A DNA stretch of 64,000 nucleotides from Antrihabitans stalactiti (GTDB lineage: Bacteria > Actinomycetota > Actinomycetes > Mycobacteriales > Mycobacteriaceae): NCBI RefSeq assembly GCF_012932915.1, contig NZ_VCQU01000008.1, positions 276,578 to 340,577 on the forward strand, in the 5' to 3' direction. Under the pieces are notes generated by a model that was not told where the DNA came from, ran no database searches, and saw nothing but the letters and a program-made list of their open reading frames with translations. The stretch's first letter is position 1, and each line of letters opens with the position of its first letter. This document shows, piece after piece, positions 29,686 through 37,860 of this stretch. Both the position numbers and the translations under genes were made by a program.

Positions 29686-29898
29686 CTACCGACCCGAGCT
29701 GCGAAATTCGGATATTTCCGTTAGGTGAAGACATCGATTGTCGCTAACCTGGCAACGCGCGCAGATTGCTCGCGCCAGTTGTTGAGCACTGCGACCTCCA
29801 AGCTGGGAGCGAAAGGAACTTACAGCGCCGCTGTCTACTTTCATTTCGTCAGCCGCTGAACATACAACGGGGTACCGACAGTCTGGGCAGGTTGGCAT
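29686..29898 (-). CDS. Small Cys-rich (zinc-ribbon-like) protein upstream of drmD
   Basis: A possible 70-aa protein beginning MPTCPDCRYPVVC and containing a second pair, ICARC, about 40 residues later, a spacing compatible with a zinc ribbon. It points the same way as drmD and ends about 145 nt before it, so it could be the first gene of the DISARM transcript. No Shine-Dalgarno site is visible before ATG 29898, so expression might be leaderless. It may equally be a chance frame. Confidence 0.4.
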   Translation of the reverse strand: MPTCPDCRYPVVCSAADEMKVDSGAVSSFRSQLGGRSAQQLARAICARCQVSDNRCLHLTEISEFRSSGR

Positions 29899-30019
29899 AG
29901 CGGGCAATTAGGTGTCATCCTTCACCCTCCCCGCCGCGGTCAGTTGAGCGCTGGTGGGTGTTAAACCGACCCGAAACTGAGCTCGCCGTAGGGCACGCGC
30001 CGATCGAATGGAGAGAATC

Positions 30020-30745
30020 ATGGCATGGGACGCGAGCAACACGGCGAGCACGGATAGCGCCGTCCAGGCTCGTGCCGAGATGCTGGTCGACAAGATTCTG
30101 ACTGCTGGCATCGACGGTGTCGGCCCTTGGAAGGGCGCGCAGCATGTTGCTGATGAAGCACTTGCGTCCTCATCGAACCCAGACGATGCGATCAAGCGGC
30201 TAATCAGAACTCACCGGCGCCAAGTTGGTGTGTCAGGTTTCGTGACGAGTGTTGGCGGGCCGCTCGCCCTGGTAGTCGGGATGCCTGCCGACGTCGTCTC
30301 CTTCTATGCCGCTGCAGTTCGCATCACCGCGGCCATCGCGCACATTCGCGGATACGACCTCGATACCGAGGAGGTCAAGAGTGTTGTGCTTGTCTCGCTC
30401 CTCGGAGCTGGCGGTGCGGCTGCCATAAGCGAGGCCGGCGCGAAGATCGGAACAAAGTCTGCGATGGCTGCGATTCAACGCGTTCCTGGCCGGGTGCTAA
30501 TTGACATCAACAAGAAGGTCGGATTTCGCCTGGTGACGAAGTTCGGCCAACAGGGTGTAATTAACCTCGTCAAGATCGTCCCGCTCGTAGGCGGCGGCGT
30601 CGGTGCAGGTGTCAACGTCGCGGGACTGAATACCATTGCAAGGTATGCGAAGTCGAACTTTCCGGAACGCGGCGCTTCGGAGCTGATTATCGTCGTCGAC
30701 GACGACGAGGACGAGGGGCAGTCCGGTGGCGCGGTCGGCGGCTAG
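30020..30745 (+). CDS. EcsC-family protein
   Basis: A 241-aa protein with EcsC-domain features: a helical N-terminus, the segment GVSGFVTSVGGPLALVVGMPADVVSFYAAAVRITAAIAHIRG split around a hydrophobic Gly-rich core (about residues 75-120), and a second hydrophobic stretch (IVPLVGGGVGAGVNVAGL, about residues 193-210) that may associate with membrane. The C-terminus is acidic (DDDEDEG). ATG 30020 is preceded by GGAGAG at the right distance; an upstream ATG at 30008 is less likely. EcsC proteins are often of unknown role and are sometimes linked to membrane trafficking or defence. It is divergent from the DISARM operon. Confidence 0.8.
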   Translation: MAWDASNTASTDSAVQARAEMLVDKILTAGIDGVGPWKGAQHVADEALASSSNPDDAIKRLIRTHRRQVGVSGFVTSVGGPLALVVGMPADVVSFYAAAVRITAAIAHIRGYDLDTEEVKSVVLVSLLGAGGAAAISEAGAKIGTKSAMAAIQRVPGRVLIDINKKVGFRLVTKFGQQGVINLVKIVPLVGGGVGAGVNVAGLNTIARYAKSNFPERGASELIIVVDDDEDEGQSGGAVGG

Positions 30746-30757
30746 CGTCGTCGCGAG

Positions 30758-31003
30758 CTATTTGGAGTCCTGCCCTTGCGACTGCCTTTCAGATGCCAGG
30801 AAATGCCTCTTCAAGCAGCGAAACCAGCTGTAGTGCGATCCTACGATCGACCTGAATGGCCTGATGTTCTCTAGCGCGGACATCCGTTGGTCAGAACCGG
30901 ACGTCGACAAAGTGCAGAATGTTCCGCCTTCACCGCTGTGAATGACACGGTAGACCAGCGACTTCGTTGTTGTGCTGTCAAATGTTCTTGTGTCCGAGTT
31001 CAA
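30758..31003 (-). CDS. Hypothetical 81-aa frame, possibly the frameshifted tail of the gene above it
   Basis: An open frame starting at TTG 31003 with natural composition (contains TKSLVYRVIHSGEGGTF). It overlaps the end of the 103-aa frame 30978-31289 by 26 nt in the -1 frame. Either two overlapping small genes exist or a single roughly 175-aa gene has been split by an indel near 30985. I recognise no family. Confidence 0.3.
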   Translation of the reverse strand: MNSDTRTFDSTTTKSLVYRVIHSGEGGTFCTLSTSGSDQRMSALENIRPFRSIVGSHYSWFRCLKRHFLASERQSQGQDSK

Positions 31004-31289
31004 TTGAGGGGATGCGCGCTAGGGCTTGCATCGTAGTCTGGGTTTGATACTCGGGATCCGGGTTGTGTGGTGCGGACATCGTCGCCGCGATCATCGATGC
31101 TTCGTCTGAGGCTTCCTGGAAGATTGGCGGCGTTACGTCGCTTGTGAAATCGAATTGAGCATTTTTCGCGGCGCATATCGGCTGAAACGAATCGAACGGG
31201 CTTTTCCAAGGGCGAGCAAAATCGAAGTCGATACGTGGGCCCTTCATACGGCTCATAATCGAATCCGTGAACCGGGAGAACACGGTCAT
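30978..31289 (-). CDS. Hypothetical protein coupled to the Nudix-like regulator
   Basis: A 103-aa protein starting MTVFSRFTDSIMSRMKG. Its ATG overlaps the stop of the Nudix-like gene (ATGA), which supports real translation. Composition is natural (PRIDFDFARPWKSPFDSF) but no domain is recognised. It may continue into the frame ending at 30758 through a frameshift. Confidence 0.45.
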   Translation of the reverse strand: MTVFSRFTDSIMSRMKGPRIDFDFARPWKSPFDSFQPICAAKNAQFDFTSDVTPPIFQEASDEASMIAATMSAPHNPDPEYQTQTTMQALARIPSIELGHKNI

Positions 31290-31984
31290 CCGCGACGGCG
31301 ACCGTAGTCGCCATAGAATAGGCTGGCGGCTGATCGAGGGAGCAGGCAGTTTGGTAGTCGCCGAAATAGCTCCGCCGGCCGCCCCCCGCCGACTTCCAAC
31401 TGGCCAGCACTGACTAACCCATCCACCAACTGTCGGCGAAAAGTGTCCTTGGGCAATGGGCGTGCGTAAATCGCCTCGTACAGCTGGCGTAGCCCCAAAA
31501 CGGTGAACGCTTCACCGAGCAGTCTGTCCGGGTCGACCGCACGCGCGTATCGCTCCCGTAGATCGGCGACTGCGAACGTCACCATCTGTGCGTGGTCGTA
31601 GGCGAGGTCCTCGACCGGTACGTCGTTGACAATCGAAATGAGTGTCGAGTCAACCGGAAATCGATCCAGAGGCAACGCCGCCCCGTGCGCAACCGATATC
31701 ACCCACCCGCGGTAGTCCCGCTGCGGATCGTCGAAGACTCCGAGCTGGTGAAACTCGATTCCGAGCAGCCCAGCTTTCGCAGCAAGCGCTCGCACTGCTG
31801 CCCTCTGTGTCGTCTCTCCAGGATGGACAAACGTGCCGGGTAAGGCCAAGCCGTCGCGCGGAGATTTGACGACAAGGACCTTCAACTCGCCATCGGCGAC
31901 GGTCAACACCGCCACGTCGACCGCGACTGATGGGCGCGGATAGTCTTCCAGAGACTTGCCGCTCGCGTCACGCCATTTCGTCAC
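31286..31984 (-). CDS. Nudix-domain regulator (NrtR-like) with winged-helix C-terminus
   Basis: A 232-aa protein. Residues 15-150 form a Nudix fold, but the Nudix box is degenerate: GTFVHPGETTQRAAVRALAA runs to AKAGL, lacking the catalytic REUxEE glutamates, so hydrolysis is unlikely. Residues 150-225 match the winged-helix of NrtR-type regulators (TVLGLRQLYEAIYARPLPKD, FRRQLVDGLV). Such proteins repress NAD or ADP-ribose genes and are released by ADP-ribose-type ligands. It is divergent from the ARH-phosphatase-macro gene across 59 bp, consistent with control of that operon and itself. Confidence 0.83.
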   Translation of the reverse strand: MTKWRDASGKSLEDYPRPSVAVDVAVLTVADGELKVLVVKSPRDGLALPGTFVHPGETTQRAAVRALAAKAGLLGIEFHQLGVFDDPQRDYRGWVISVAHGAALPLDRFPVDSTLISIVNDVPVEDLAYDHAQMVTFAVADLRERYARAVDPDRLLGEAFTVLGLRQLYEAIYARPLPKDTFRRQLVDGLVSAGQLEVGGGRPAELFRRLPNCLLPRSAASLFYGDYGRRRG

Positions 31985-31986
31985 GC

Positions 31987-32016
31987 TTGCAGCTTAGCTC
32001 AGTCTTGATCTATAGT
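31987..32016 (+). promoter_or_regulatory. Predicted sigma-70-type promoter of the ARH-macro operon
   Basis: TTGCAG (31987-31992) and TATAGT (32011-32016) are separated by 18 nt, placing transcription start near 32023, about 20 nt before the ATG. The 59-bp divergent region also carries two GATCTA words (around 32007 and 32029), possible half-sites for the NrtR-like regulator. Confidence 0.45.
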
Positions 32017-32043
32017 TAGCGCAAATTCGATCTAAGGGGCGGA

Positions 32044-33960
32044 ATGATGAAGCTTTCGGAACTGCAGACACATCGGGCTGCGGGCGTTCTGCTTGGAACG
32101 GCGGCTGGTGACGCACTCGGGGCGGGATACGAGTTCACGCATCCGACGGCTGGAAATGCCATCGATATGATCGGCGGCGGACCGTTCAACTGGGCGCCGG
32201 GGGAGTGGACCGACGATACCTCGATGGCGTTGGGTATCGCGTTGGCCGCGGCGGACGGTGCAGATATCCGCACCGGCCCGGGATTGGACGCTGTCGCAGC
32301 GCGTTTCGTCGAGTGGTTAGATACAAACCCCGCTGATATCGGCAATCAGACCAGAACCGTCTTGCAGCATCGCTCTCAGTCGGCCATCGAGATGCAAAGG
32401 CACGCGGGCGAACTCCAGGGGCGTACCGCTGGAAACGGTTCCCTGATGAGAACGGCGCCTGTAGCCCTCGCCTACCTCGATGACGCACAGGCGTGTATCG
32501 ATGCTGCCGCCGCGATCAGCTCGCTCACGCACTACGACGAGCGCGCGATTCAGGCGTGCAAATTGTGGTCGTTCGCGATCAGACACGCTGTCTTGGAAGG
32601 GAATCTGGACGGCGTAGGTCTGTTTCTCGATCAGGCGGAGAAGGATGTCGCAGACTTCTGGCGTCCGTTGATCACTCAGGCTGAGATCGGCGAGCCGAGC
32701 GACTTCGCGAACAACGGTTGGGTAGTGCACGCGCTACAGACTGCTTGGTGGGCGATCACCAAAGCCGATTCCTCAGGGCCCCAACATCTCCAAGCCGCTC
32801 TCGAATTGTGCATCCTCGCGGGCGGGGATACAGACACCACGGCCGCGATCGCTGGCGGGCTGCTCGGTGCGCGGTGGGGAGCATCGGCGATTCCCGCGCG
32901 CTGGCGCCGAATCCTGCACGGATACCCGGGACTTCGGGCCGACGATCTGGTTCGGCTCGCTGTAAAGGTCGCCAACAAAGGTGGCGACGATCGCGAAGGC
33001 TGGCCAAGCGTCGGCGTTGTGGACTACTCGAAATTCAGGACGAATAACATCGCTACACATCCGCACGACAGCGGCGTCACAGTGAGCGGTGCTGATTTCT
33101 ATCGCGACAAGAAATACGACGCCGTCGTGAGCCTGTGCCGGGTGGGGCGCGCGCCGATCCGCGGAGAACACCTTCAGTTCTGGTTGATCGACTCAGGTGA
33201 CGAGCGCAACGCGAACCTGGAGTTCGTTCTCGACGATGCCGCGCGGACAGTTCAACAACTCCGTGACGAGGGCAAAACTGTTCTCCTGCATTGCGTCGAA
33301 GGTCGTAGCCGGACTCCTTCGGTCGCTGCACGCTATTCGATCTTGTTGGGTCGCAACCCTGAAGACGTATTGAAAGTGATGCCGTGGGCGAAGCCGAAGG
33401 AGTCGCTGTGGAGCGTGGCGACTCAAACAAAGCCGGCGCGACCGATCGTCGACGTCGTCGAAGGCGACATCACAACGATGCACGTCGACGCGATCGTCAA
33501 CGCTGCGAACCGCCGTCTCCTTGGTGGCGGGGGCGTGGACGGTGCGATCCATCGCGCGGGCGGGCCAGCGATTCTCGAGGAATGCAAGGTCCTACGTGCG
33601 ACGTCGCTTCCTGACGGCCTCACAGTCGGCGCCGCCGTGGCAACTACAGCGGGTAAGTTGAACGCGAAGTGGGTCGTTCACACTGTTGGTCCGCGCTACT
33701 CGGGGAGCGAAGACAGGTCGGAACTGCTGCGGGCGGCCTACACGCGGAGTCTCGCACTCGCAGACTCACTCGGTGTTGGGTCGATCGCGTTCCCATTGAT
33801 CTCAGGTGGGTCGTACGGATGGCCGAAAGCTGACGCTATTGCACAGCAGGTCAAGGCAGTGACGACCTCACAAACGTCCGTCAGTCGCATCACGCTTGTT
33901 GCCTACTCGTCAGAGCTGGCACAGTTGACGCGCAAGTTACTCAAGAGCCAGCGAGATTAG
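32044..33960 (+). CDS. ADP-ribosylglycohydrolase - dual-specificity phosphatase-like - macro domain fusion
   Basis: A 638-aa three-domain protein. Residues 1-320 form an ADP-ribosylglycohydrolase (DraG/ARH) domain with metal-binding DDTSMAL (about residue 58) and GGDTDTTAAIAGGLLGA (about residue 262). Residues 340-450 form a small Cys-phosphatase-like domain with the P-loop HCVEGRSR (about residue 415, HCx5R). Residues 467-638 form a macro domain with VEGDITTMHVDAIVNAANR and GGGGVDGAIHRAGG. The whole would recognise and remove ADP-ribose or process ADP-ribose 1''-phosphate. AAGGGG precedes ATG 32044 (ATG 32047 is an alternative). It is followed by a HAD nucleotidase and divergent from an NrtR-like regulator, giving an ADP-ribose/NAD metabolism unit. 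Confidence 0.92.
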   Translation: MMKLSELQTHRAAGVLLGTAAGDALGAGYEFTHPTAGNAIDMIGGGPFNWAPGEWTDDTSMALGIALAAADGADIRTGPGLDAVAARFVEWLDTNPADIGNQTRTVLQHRSQSAIEMQRHAGELQGRTAGNGSLMRTAPVALAYLDDAQACIDAAAAISSLTHYDERAIQACKLWSFAIRHAVLEGNLDGVGLFLDQAEKDVADFWRPLITQAEIGEPSDFANNGWVVHALQTAWWAITKADSSGPQHLQAALELCILAGGDTDTTAAIAGGLLGARWGASAIPARWRRILHGYPGLRADDLVRLAVKVANKGGDDREGWPSVGVVDYSKFRTNNIATHPHDSGVTVSGADFYRDKKYDAVVSLCRVGRAPIRGEHLQFWLIDSGDERNANLEFVLDDAARTVQQLRDEGKTVLLHCVEGRSRTPSVAARYSILLGRNPEDVLKVMPWAKPKESLWSVATQTKPARPIVDVVEGDITTMHVDAIVNAANRRLLGGGGVDGAIHRAGGPAILEECKVLRATSLPDGLTVGAAVATTAGKLNAKWVVHTVGPRYSGSEDRSELLRAAYTRSLALADSLGVGSIAFPLISGGSYGWPKADAIAQQVKAVTTSQTSVSRITLVAYSSELAQLTRKLLKSQRD

Positions 33961-34026
33961 GGAGCGTGTGGGAACGTCGACCACTGCCTGCAATGTGCGA
34001 CCGGTAACCGTCCCAGGAGGACCGCA

Positions 34027-34494
34027 GTGCCAGTGAAGAAGATTCTGTACGTCGACCTCGATAACACGTTGGTGCACTTTCAAACCGGCATCGACAAAAT
34101 CAGCCGGGAACTCTTCGAGCGCCACGAGAACGATCTCGACGAGGTGCCGGGAATCTTCGCGTTGATGGAACCATTGGATGGCGCACTCGATGCGTACCGG
34201 CTACTTGCAACGAAGTTCGACACCTACATCCTTTCGACGGCGCCGTGGAAGAACCCGACCGCGTGGCACGACAAGTTGGAATGGGTCCAGAAGCACTTCG
34301 GTTTCGAAAGCGACTCGGTGGCATACAAACGGCTCATCCTCTCGCACCACAAGAACCTCAATCGCGGCGACTTTCTCGTCGACGATCGCCACGCGAATGG
34401 TGCAGCCCAGTTCGAAGGTGAATGGATCCAATTTGGCTCCGCGCGATTCTCAGATTGGGACGCTGTGACCGAGTACTTACTGCCGCTGGCCTAG
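34027..34494 (+). CDS. HAD-family 5'(3')-deoxyribonucleotidase-like protein
   Basis: A 155-aa HAD hydrolase of the NT5C type. The nucleophile motif is YVDLDNTLVHF (about residues 8-18), motif II STAPW (about residue 70), and motif IV FLVDDRHANGA (about residue 118). The start is GTG 34027 behind an excellent AGGAGG site. It lies 66 nt after the ARH-macro gene on the same strand, probably the same operon. It would dephosphorylate nucleoside monophosphates, perhaps those released from ADP-ribose. The 3' end overlaps the convergent HDAC-like gene by 18 nt. Confidence 0.85.
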   Translation: MPVKKILYVDLDNTLVHFQTGIDKISRELFERHENDLDEVPGIFALMEPLDGALDAYRLLATKFDTYILSTAPWKNPTAWHDKLEWVQKHFGFESDSVAYKRLILSHHKNLNRGDFLVDDRHANGAAQFEGEWIQFGSARFSDWDAVTEYLLPLA

Positions 34495-35406
34495 CCAAGT
34501 CGTAACTGTCACCGCCGCCTGTGCGGCAGCGGTCAGGGTGAGCCGGTGAAGGCCGACCAAGCCGGTCTCATCGAGGTTCGGACCGAGGTATCCGCCCGCC
34601 AGCACAAACGCCACTGGGATGCCGCGCTGACGGAACCAGTCGAAAACCAGCGCCTCCCGGCGGGCGAGTATCTCGCCGGTGATGCCGTCGAGGCCGCCGA
34701 TCGGGCAGTCCTGGAACGGGTCCATTCCGGCGTTGTAGAGGCACAGGTCGAATTTCGCTGACTGCGTCGCGCTTTCGGTGCGTGACAGCGCTTGGCGACA
34801 TGCGTTTAAGTACTCGCTCGCATCGGTCACGATCGTCAGTTGCGCATTGTCAGTATCGGCGTAGGAGTCGAAGCTGTCGACCGACACATCGATCTGCCGG
34901 ATCCGCGAATCGCGGGCGATCAGCGACGAGGTGCCGCCGCCGCAGTGTGCATCCAGATCCAGAACTAGCACAGACTTGGCTGTGCCCTCATCGATCACCG
35001 CTTTGGCTGCGATTGCCAATCCGTTGAAGGTGCAGAACCCGGTGCCGCGGTCGCGGTACGCGTGGTGCAGTCCGCTGGACAGTGACCCCGCGACCCCGTC
35101 GCACATAGCCGCACGCGCGGCGTCGACCACTCCGCCTGTGGATGCTGCCACCATCGGCCACAACCCCTGATCCCAGCCGAAGCCCTGCGACTCGGCCAGA
35201 AACCGAGGGCTGCCGGTGCGTACTGCGCTGACATATATGTCGTCGTGGACCATTGCGATCTGATCGGCGGTCAGCGGCGTGGGAGCGATCAGTTCGACGC
35301 TGTCAATCGGCTCGGTGGCCAGCGAGTCGGCGATCCACCCCGACTTGCGGGTGGTGGCGAAGGCGTGGGCAGAACCCGCATAGTCGGGGCTGTAGAAGAC
35401 TTTCAT
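34477..35406 (-). CDS. Histone deacetylase family (acetylpolyamine/acetoin type) deacetylase
   Basis: A 309-aa arginase/deacetylase-fold protein. HDAC signatures are SSGLHHAYRDRGTGFCTFN (the His pair and Gly-Phe-Cys segment, about residues 110-130), the metal site LDLDAHCGGGT (about residue 150) and NAGMDPFQD (about residue 225, as in AGxDP). The chelating His of the usual D-x-H is present. Substrate may be acetyl-lysine, acetylpolyamine or acetoin-linked. ATG 35406 is preferred over GTG 35415. It may act on small molecules or on regulators related to the neighbouring ADP-ribose genes, but that is speculative. Confidence 0.85.
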   Translation of the reverse strand: MKVFYSPDYAGSAHAFATTRKSGWIADSLATEPIDSVELIAPTPLTADQIAMVHDDIYVSAVRTGSPRFLAESQGFGWDQGLWPMVAASTGGVVDAARAAMCDGVAGSLSSGLHHAYRDRGTGFCTFNGLAIAAKAVIDEGTAKSVLVLDLDAHCGGGTSSLIARDSRIRQIDVSVDSFDSYADTDNAQLTIVTDASEYLNACRQALSRTESATQSAKFDLCLYNAGMDPFQDCPIGGLDGITGEILARREALVFDWFRQRGIPVAFVLAGGYLGPNLDETGLVGLHRLTLTAAAQAAVTVTTWLGQRQ

Positions 35407-35644
35407 GTCGGTCACTTCATTCGTTTGTTCTGATGGGCAGTGTATTTCGCGCGTCGATCGATTATTTGGTATCGGAGTTGCAGAGCGGCCGAGACGAAAC
35501 TTCGACGCAGACAGGCGTCTGGGTATCGCGGTCAGCCGGTGAATCTCGCCGACGATTTCGGCGGGAGTGCCGCGCGCTTGACGTCGATCGCCAACTCACG
35601 CAAGTACTTTGAGCTTAGGGCTGGAGCTAGGATGGAGGCCTACC

Positions 35645-35896
35645 TCAAGATTCATTCGTCGATTCGCCCGCGGCACGTGACAAAATGTCGTACTGATCAT
35701 CATCGATCCGTTGTCTGTCCCAGGCAACGCCGACCCAAAAGAAGCTGTCATCGTCGTAGACACGTGGGTCGGCGGTCTCGTCGGGGTATTCGTTTGAGAT
35801 CTTCCGGAAGGTCTTTGATCGCAGCGCCTCTGCGACCTGTTCGATAGTTAGCTCGCCCGCAACGAGTTGCGCAACAAGCTCTTTGGTTGTACTCAC
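35645..35896 (-). CDS. Hypothetical 83-aa protein
   Basis: A small acidic protein with a helical N-terminus (ELVAQLVAGELTIEQVAEAL) and a segment DDSFFWVGVAWDRQRIDDDQY. The start is GTG 35896, one base after the stop (TAG, 35900-35898) of the upstream gene when that gene is read through its frameshift; GAGGGAA serves as ribosome site. It is the last gene of a three-gene operon of unknown function. Confidence 0.65.
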   Translation of the reverse strand: MSTTKELVAQLVAGELTIEQVAEALRSKTFRKISNEYPDETADPRVYDDDSFFWVGVAWDRQRIDDDQYDILSRAAGESTNES

Positions 35897-35897
35897 T

Positions 35898-36403
35898 CTA
35901 TTTCCCTCTTTCGTTGTCGGTCATTGCAGCGTGGGCCTCTTCGTCGGTCCCCGGGTACCACTCGGTGTGCACGAAAACGATCCCGAACGCCTCGCCAAGT
36001 TCCATCGGCATCCACGCGCGAGTCCGCCAGTTGTAACGCCACGCGGTTGTCCAGCTTCGGAGATCCGTGCCAGCAGGTCGACCTCGGGGCCGTTGTACTT
36101 ACCGAAGTAGTGCAGCGGCTTCGCTGTTTCGAGTTCCTGCCGTAGCGCTTCACGCTCTTGTCTTCCGCGTCGCAGGTCATGATCGGTCATTGCGGCCTTC
36201 ATCAGGAATTCGATCCGTTCGTCCAGTCCCATCTCCGAAGCGCACTGCTCCTTCAATTCTTCGAGCTCGCGCCGCCCGATAGCCCTAGTGGCGGCGATCC
36301 GGGCTGCATCGTCCTCAGGAGTCCAGCTGTCCGTTTCCTCGTAAGCACCGATCTGACGCTCGATGCAGTACGGCAGATAGGAGTGTGAAATCTCGTGGTT
36401 CAT
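35898..36403 (-). pseudogene. Hypothetical protein gene with a probable frameshift
   Basis: The frame from ATG 36403 encodes a natural sequence to about residue 115 (LHYFGKYNGPEVDLLARI). It then turns into low-quality Arg/Ser/Gly-rich sequence ending at 35921. A second frame that opens near 36085 encodes a convincing tail (TTAWRYNWRTRAWMPMEL, then FGIVFVHTEWYPGTDEEAHA) and ends at TAG 35898, exactly one base before the GTG of the next gene. Joined near 36060-36075 the product would be about 168 aa. An indel, natural or from assembly, best explains this. No family recognised. Confidence 0.6.
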
Positions 36404-36415
36404 TGCGGCGTCGAA

Positions 36416-37144
36416 CTACATCCAACGCGGGTCCGTAGTGATGTCGTTCGTCCTCGGCTCCGCCCAGAGTGCCGGCTGCCCGAGGTCACGGGTCGAGGGA
36501 AGTTGCCCGGCGGCCGCAGCGTCGTCCGCTGCGAGACCATCCATGACGTCGAACAAGTCGCCGGACGGCGTTCCACCCTTTGCTGCAGCGACAATCGGTT
36601 CATCAGAGTTGTGCGACCCGAACGGCAACAATCCGAAGTCGCCGAGCTCGGTACTCACGGTCATGACTTTGAACGCGCGTATCGAGCGGATTCTGAGCAA
36701 GGTTGTAAGCGCTCGGTCGAGGTAGTCCACCCACACTTCCGGATGGTGGTGCGCGTAACGTGCGAGGACAATTTCACCGGCGGCCACTAACTCCAGTCCC
36801 TCAAACTCCAGGTGAAGGTCGACGAGCCTTTCCGCGAGTCCGACCAGTGTGTAGTACTCCTTCCCCGAGCTTTCCGACGTCGCCCTCAACACTGCCTCGC
36901 AGGGTGATCGGTCACTGGGGTCAACTCGGAATGGGCAAGTGATTGAATACATCACCTTGATGGCGTCCCCGACGCCGTGCCTCGGCCATGTCGGCTGGTC
37001 GAGGATGTGCAGTACCCCCGCGAGAATAAGCAGGTAGTGAACATCTTCGCTGATGGTGTCGGTATCGGGAGACAAGACAGGGTCGTCAGTGTCTTGTTCC
37101 AGATGGATCTTCACCTCGTAGTCGAGGCATGCATTATCACTCAT
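36416..37144 (-). CDS. Hypothetical 242-aa protein
   Basis: A soluble protein without recognised domain. The N-terminus MSDNACLDYEVKIHLEQ is followed by a helical middle and an acidic, Ala-rich C-terminus. ATG 37144; the next gene starts 12 nt after its stop, so it leads a small operon. The AT-rich repeat region directly upstream probably holds its promoter. Confidence 0.6.
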   Translation of the reverse strand: MSDNACLDYEVKIHLEQDTDDPVLSPDTDTISEDVHYLLILAGVLHILDQPTWPRHGVGDAIKVMYSITCPFRVDPSDRSPCEAVLRATSESSGKEYYTLVGLAERLVDLHLEFEGLELVAAGEIVLARYAHHHPEVWVDYLDRALTTLLRIRSIRAFKVMTVSTELGDFGLLPFGSHNSDEPIVAAAKGGTPSGDLFDVMDGLAADDAAAAGQLPSTRDLGQPALWAEPRTNDITTDPRWM

Positions 37145-37529
37145 TGTCTTATTCGCTTTCGACTATTCGCCTGGAAGGCAATTCGTACGCATTCGCTCAC
37201 GCTGCCATTGCCCGAGGCGAACCATGCTGATGAGGCAATCTTTATTAAATGCCTTCCTCTTGAATGTAGAGCATCTATCGGAAATTGGCAAGCCATTGTT
37301 TGCGCAGGTCAGCGGCTCGCTGGTCGGATGTCATTTAGCAAATAGCAATTAGCAAATAGCGATCGAGTTGACAGACTAAGAATCCGCAATTAGCAATTAA
37401 CGACCGTGTATTAAGGTCGTTTCCGGGTTTGCGAATAGTGCTGGCATTGATTGCCCATCTACCGCGCCTGGGTATGGAGTTGAGTGCGGTCGCATCAATC
37501 CGTGGGGTTCAAGATCGGGCCGCAGCCGT
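37145..37529. other. AT-rich intergenic patch
   Basis: Roughly 385 bases that are markedly richer in A/T than the rest of the window, especially 37145-37420. It holds no credible gene. It contains short tandem repeats and a possible TTGACA box at 37368-37373 without a good -10 partner. The base composition suggests imported DNA or a recombination scar. Confidence 0.5.
37337..37399. repeat. Short AT-rich iteron-like repeats
   Basis: The decamer AGCAAATAGC occurs at 37337-37346 and 37351-37360, 14 nt apart, joined by AATT. GCAATTAGCAATTA follows at 37386-37399. All share the core TAGCAA/GCAATTA word. The spacing would suit a regulator or replication-type binding site, or may be slippage in AT-rich DNA. 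Confidence 0.5.
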
Positions 37530-37843
37530 GTACGCGGGCGGGTCAAGGAGATGGGTTCCCGAGGGACCGTCGGATCACGGCCGAACGGCGGCATCTTCTT
37601 CTATCCCTATGGGCTGCGGTTTTCGCCGTTCCAGATATGGATCAACAACGCTGGGCAGCTGATGCCGTACGGCAACTGGTGGCAGTACAGCGGAATTCAT
37701 CGCAACCATTCTGGTTTCGCGGAACTGGCGTGGATCTCGACGCCTTCGGGCTCACCGCCGTTCGCTGCGCCGAGCAGATCAACGACTCTCCTATGCAGCA
37801 GCGACATCCAAGCCTTAAAGACTCGTCCGCGCGTCAGGACTGA
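37530..37843 (+). pseudogene. Decayed gene fragment (one frameshift)
   Basis: The frame starting near 37530 encodes a non-random aromatic-rich segment (GGIFFYPYGLRFSPFQIW, then LMPYGNWWQYSGIHRN) up to about 37735. It then loses quality. An alternative frame continues from about 37735 with VDLDAFGLTAVRCAEQIN and stops at 37843. A single indel near 37735 would join them to about 100 aa. There is no credible start, so it looks like the 3' part of a broken gene. Family unknown. Confidence 0.35.
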
Positions 37844-37860
37844 AAGTGCCACAGAGGTCG

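Noticed and set aside
35440..35847. 135-aa plus-strand frame crossing the 83-aa gene
   Set aside because: No start signal, overlaps a coupled gene, and composition is Arg/Ser-rich.
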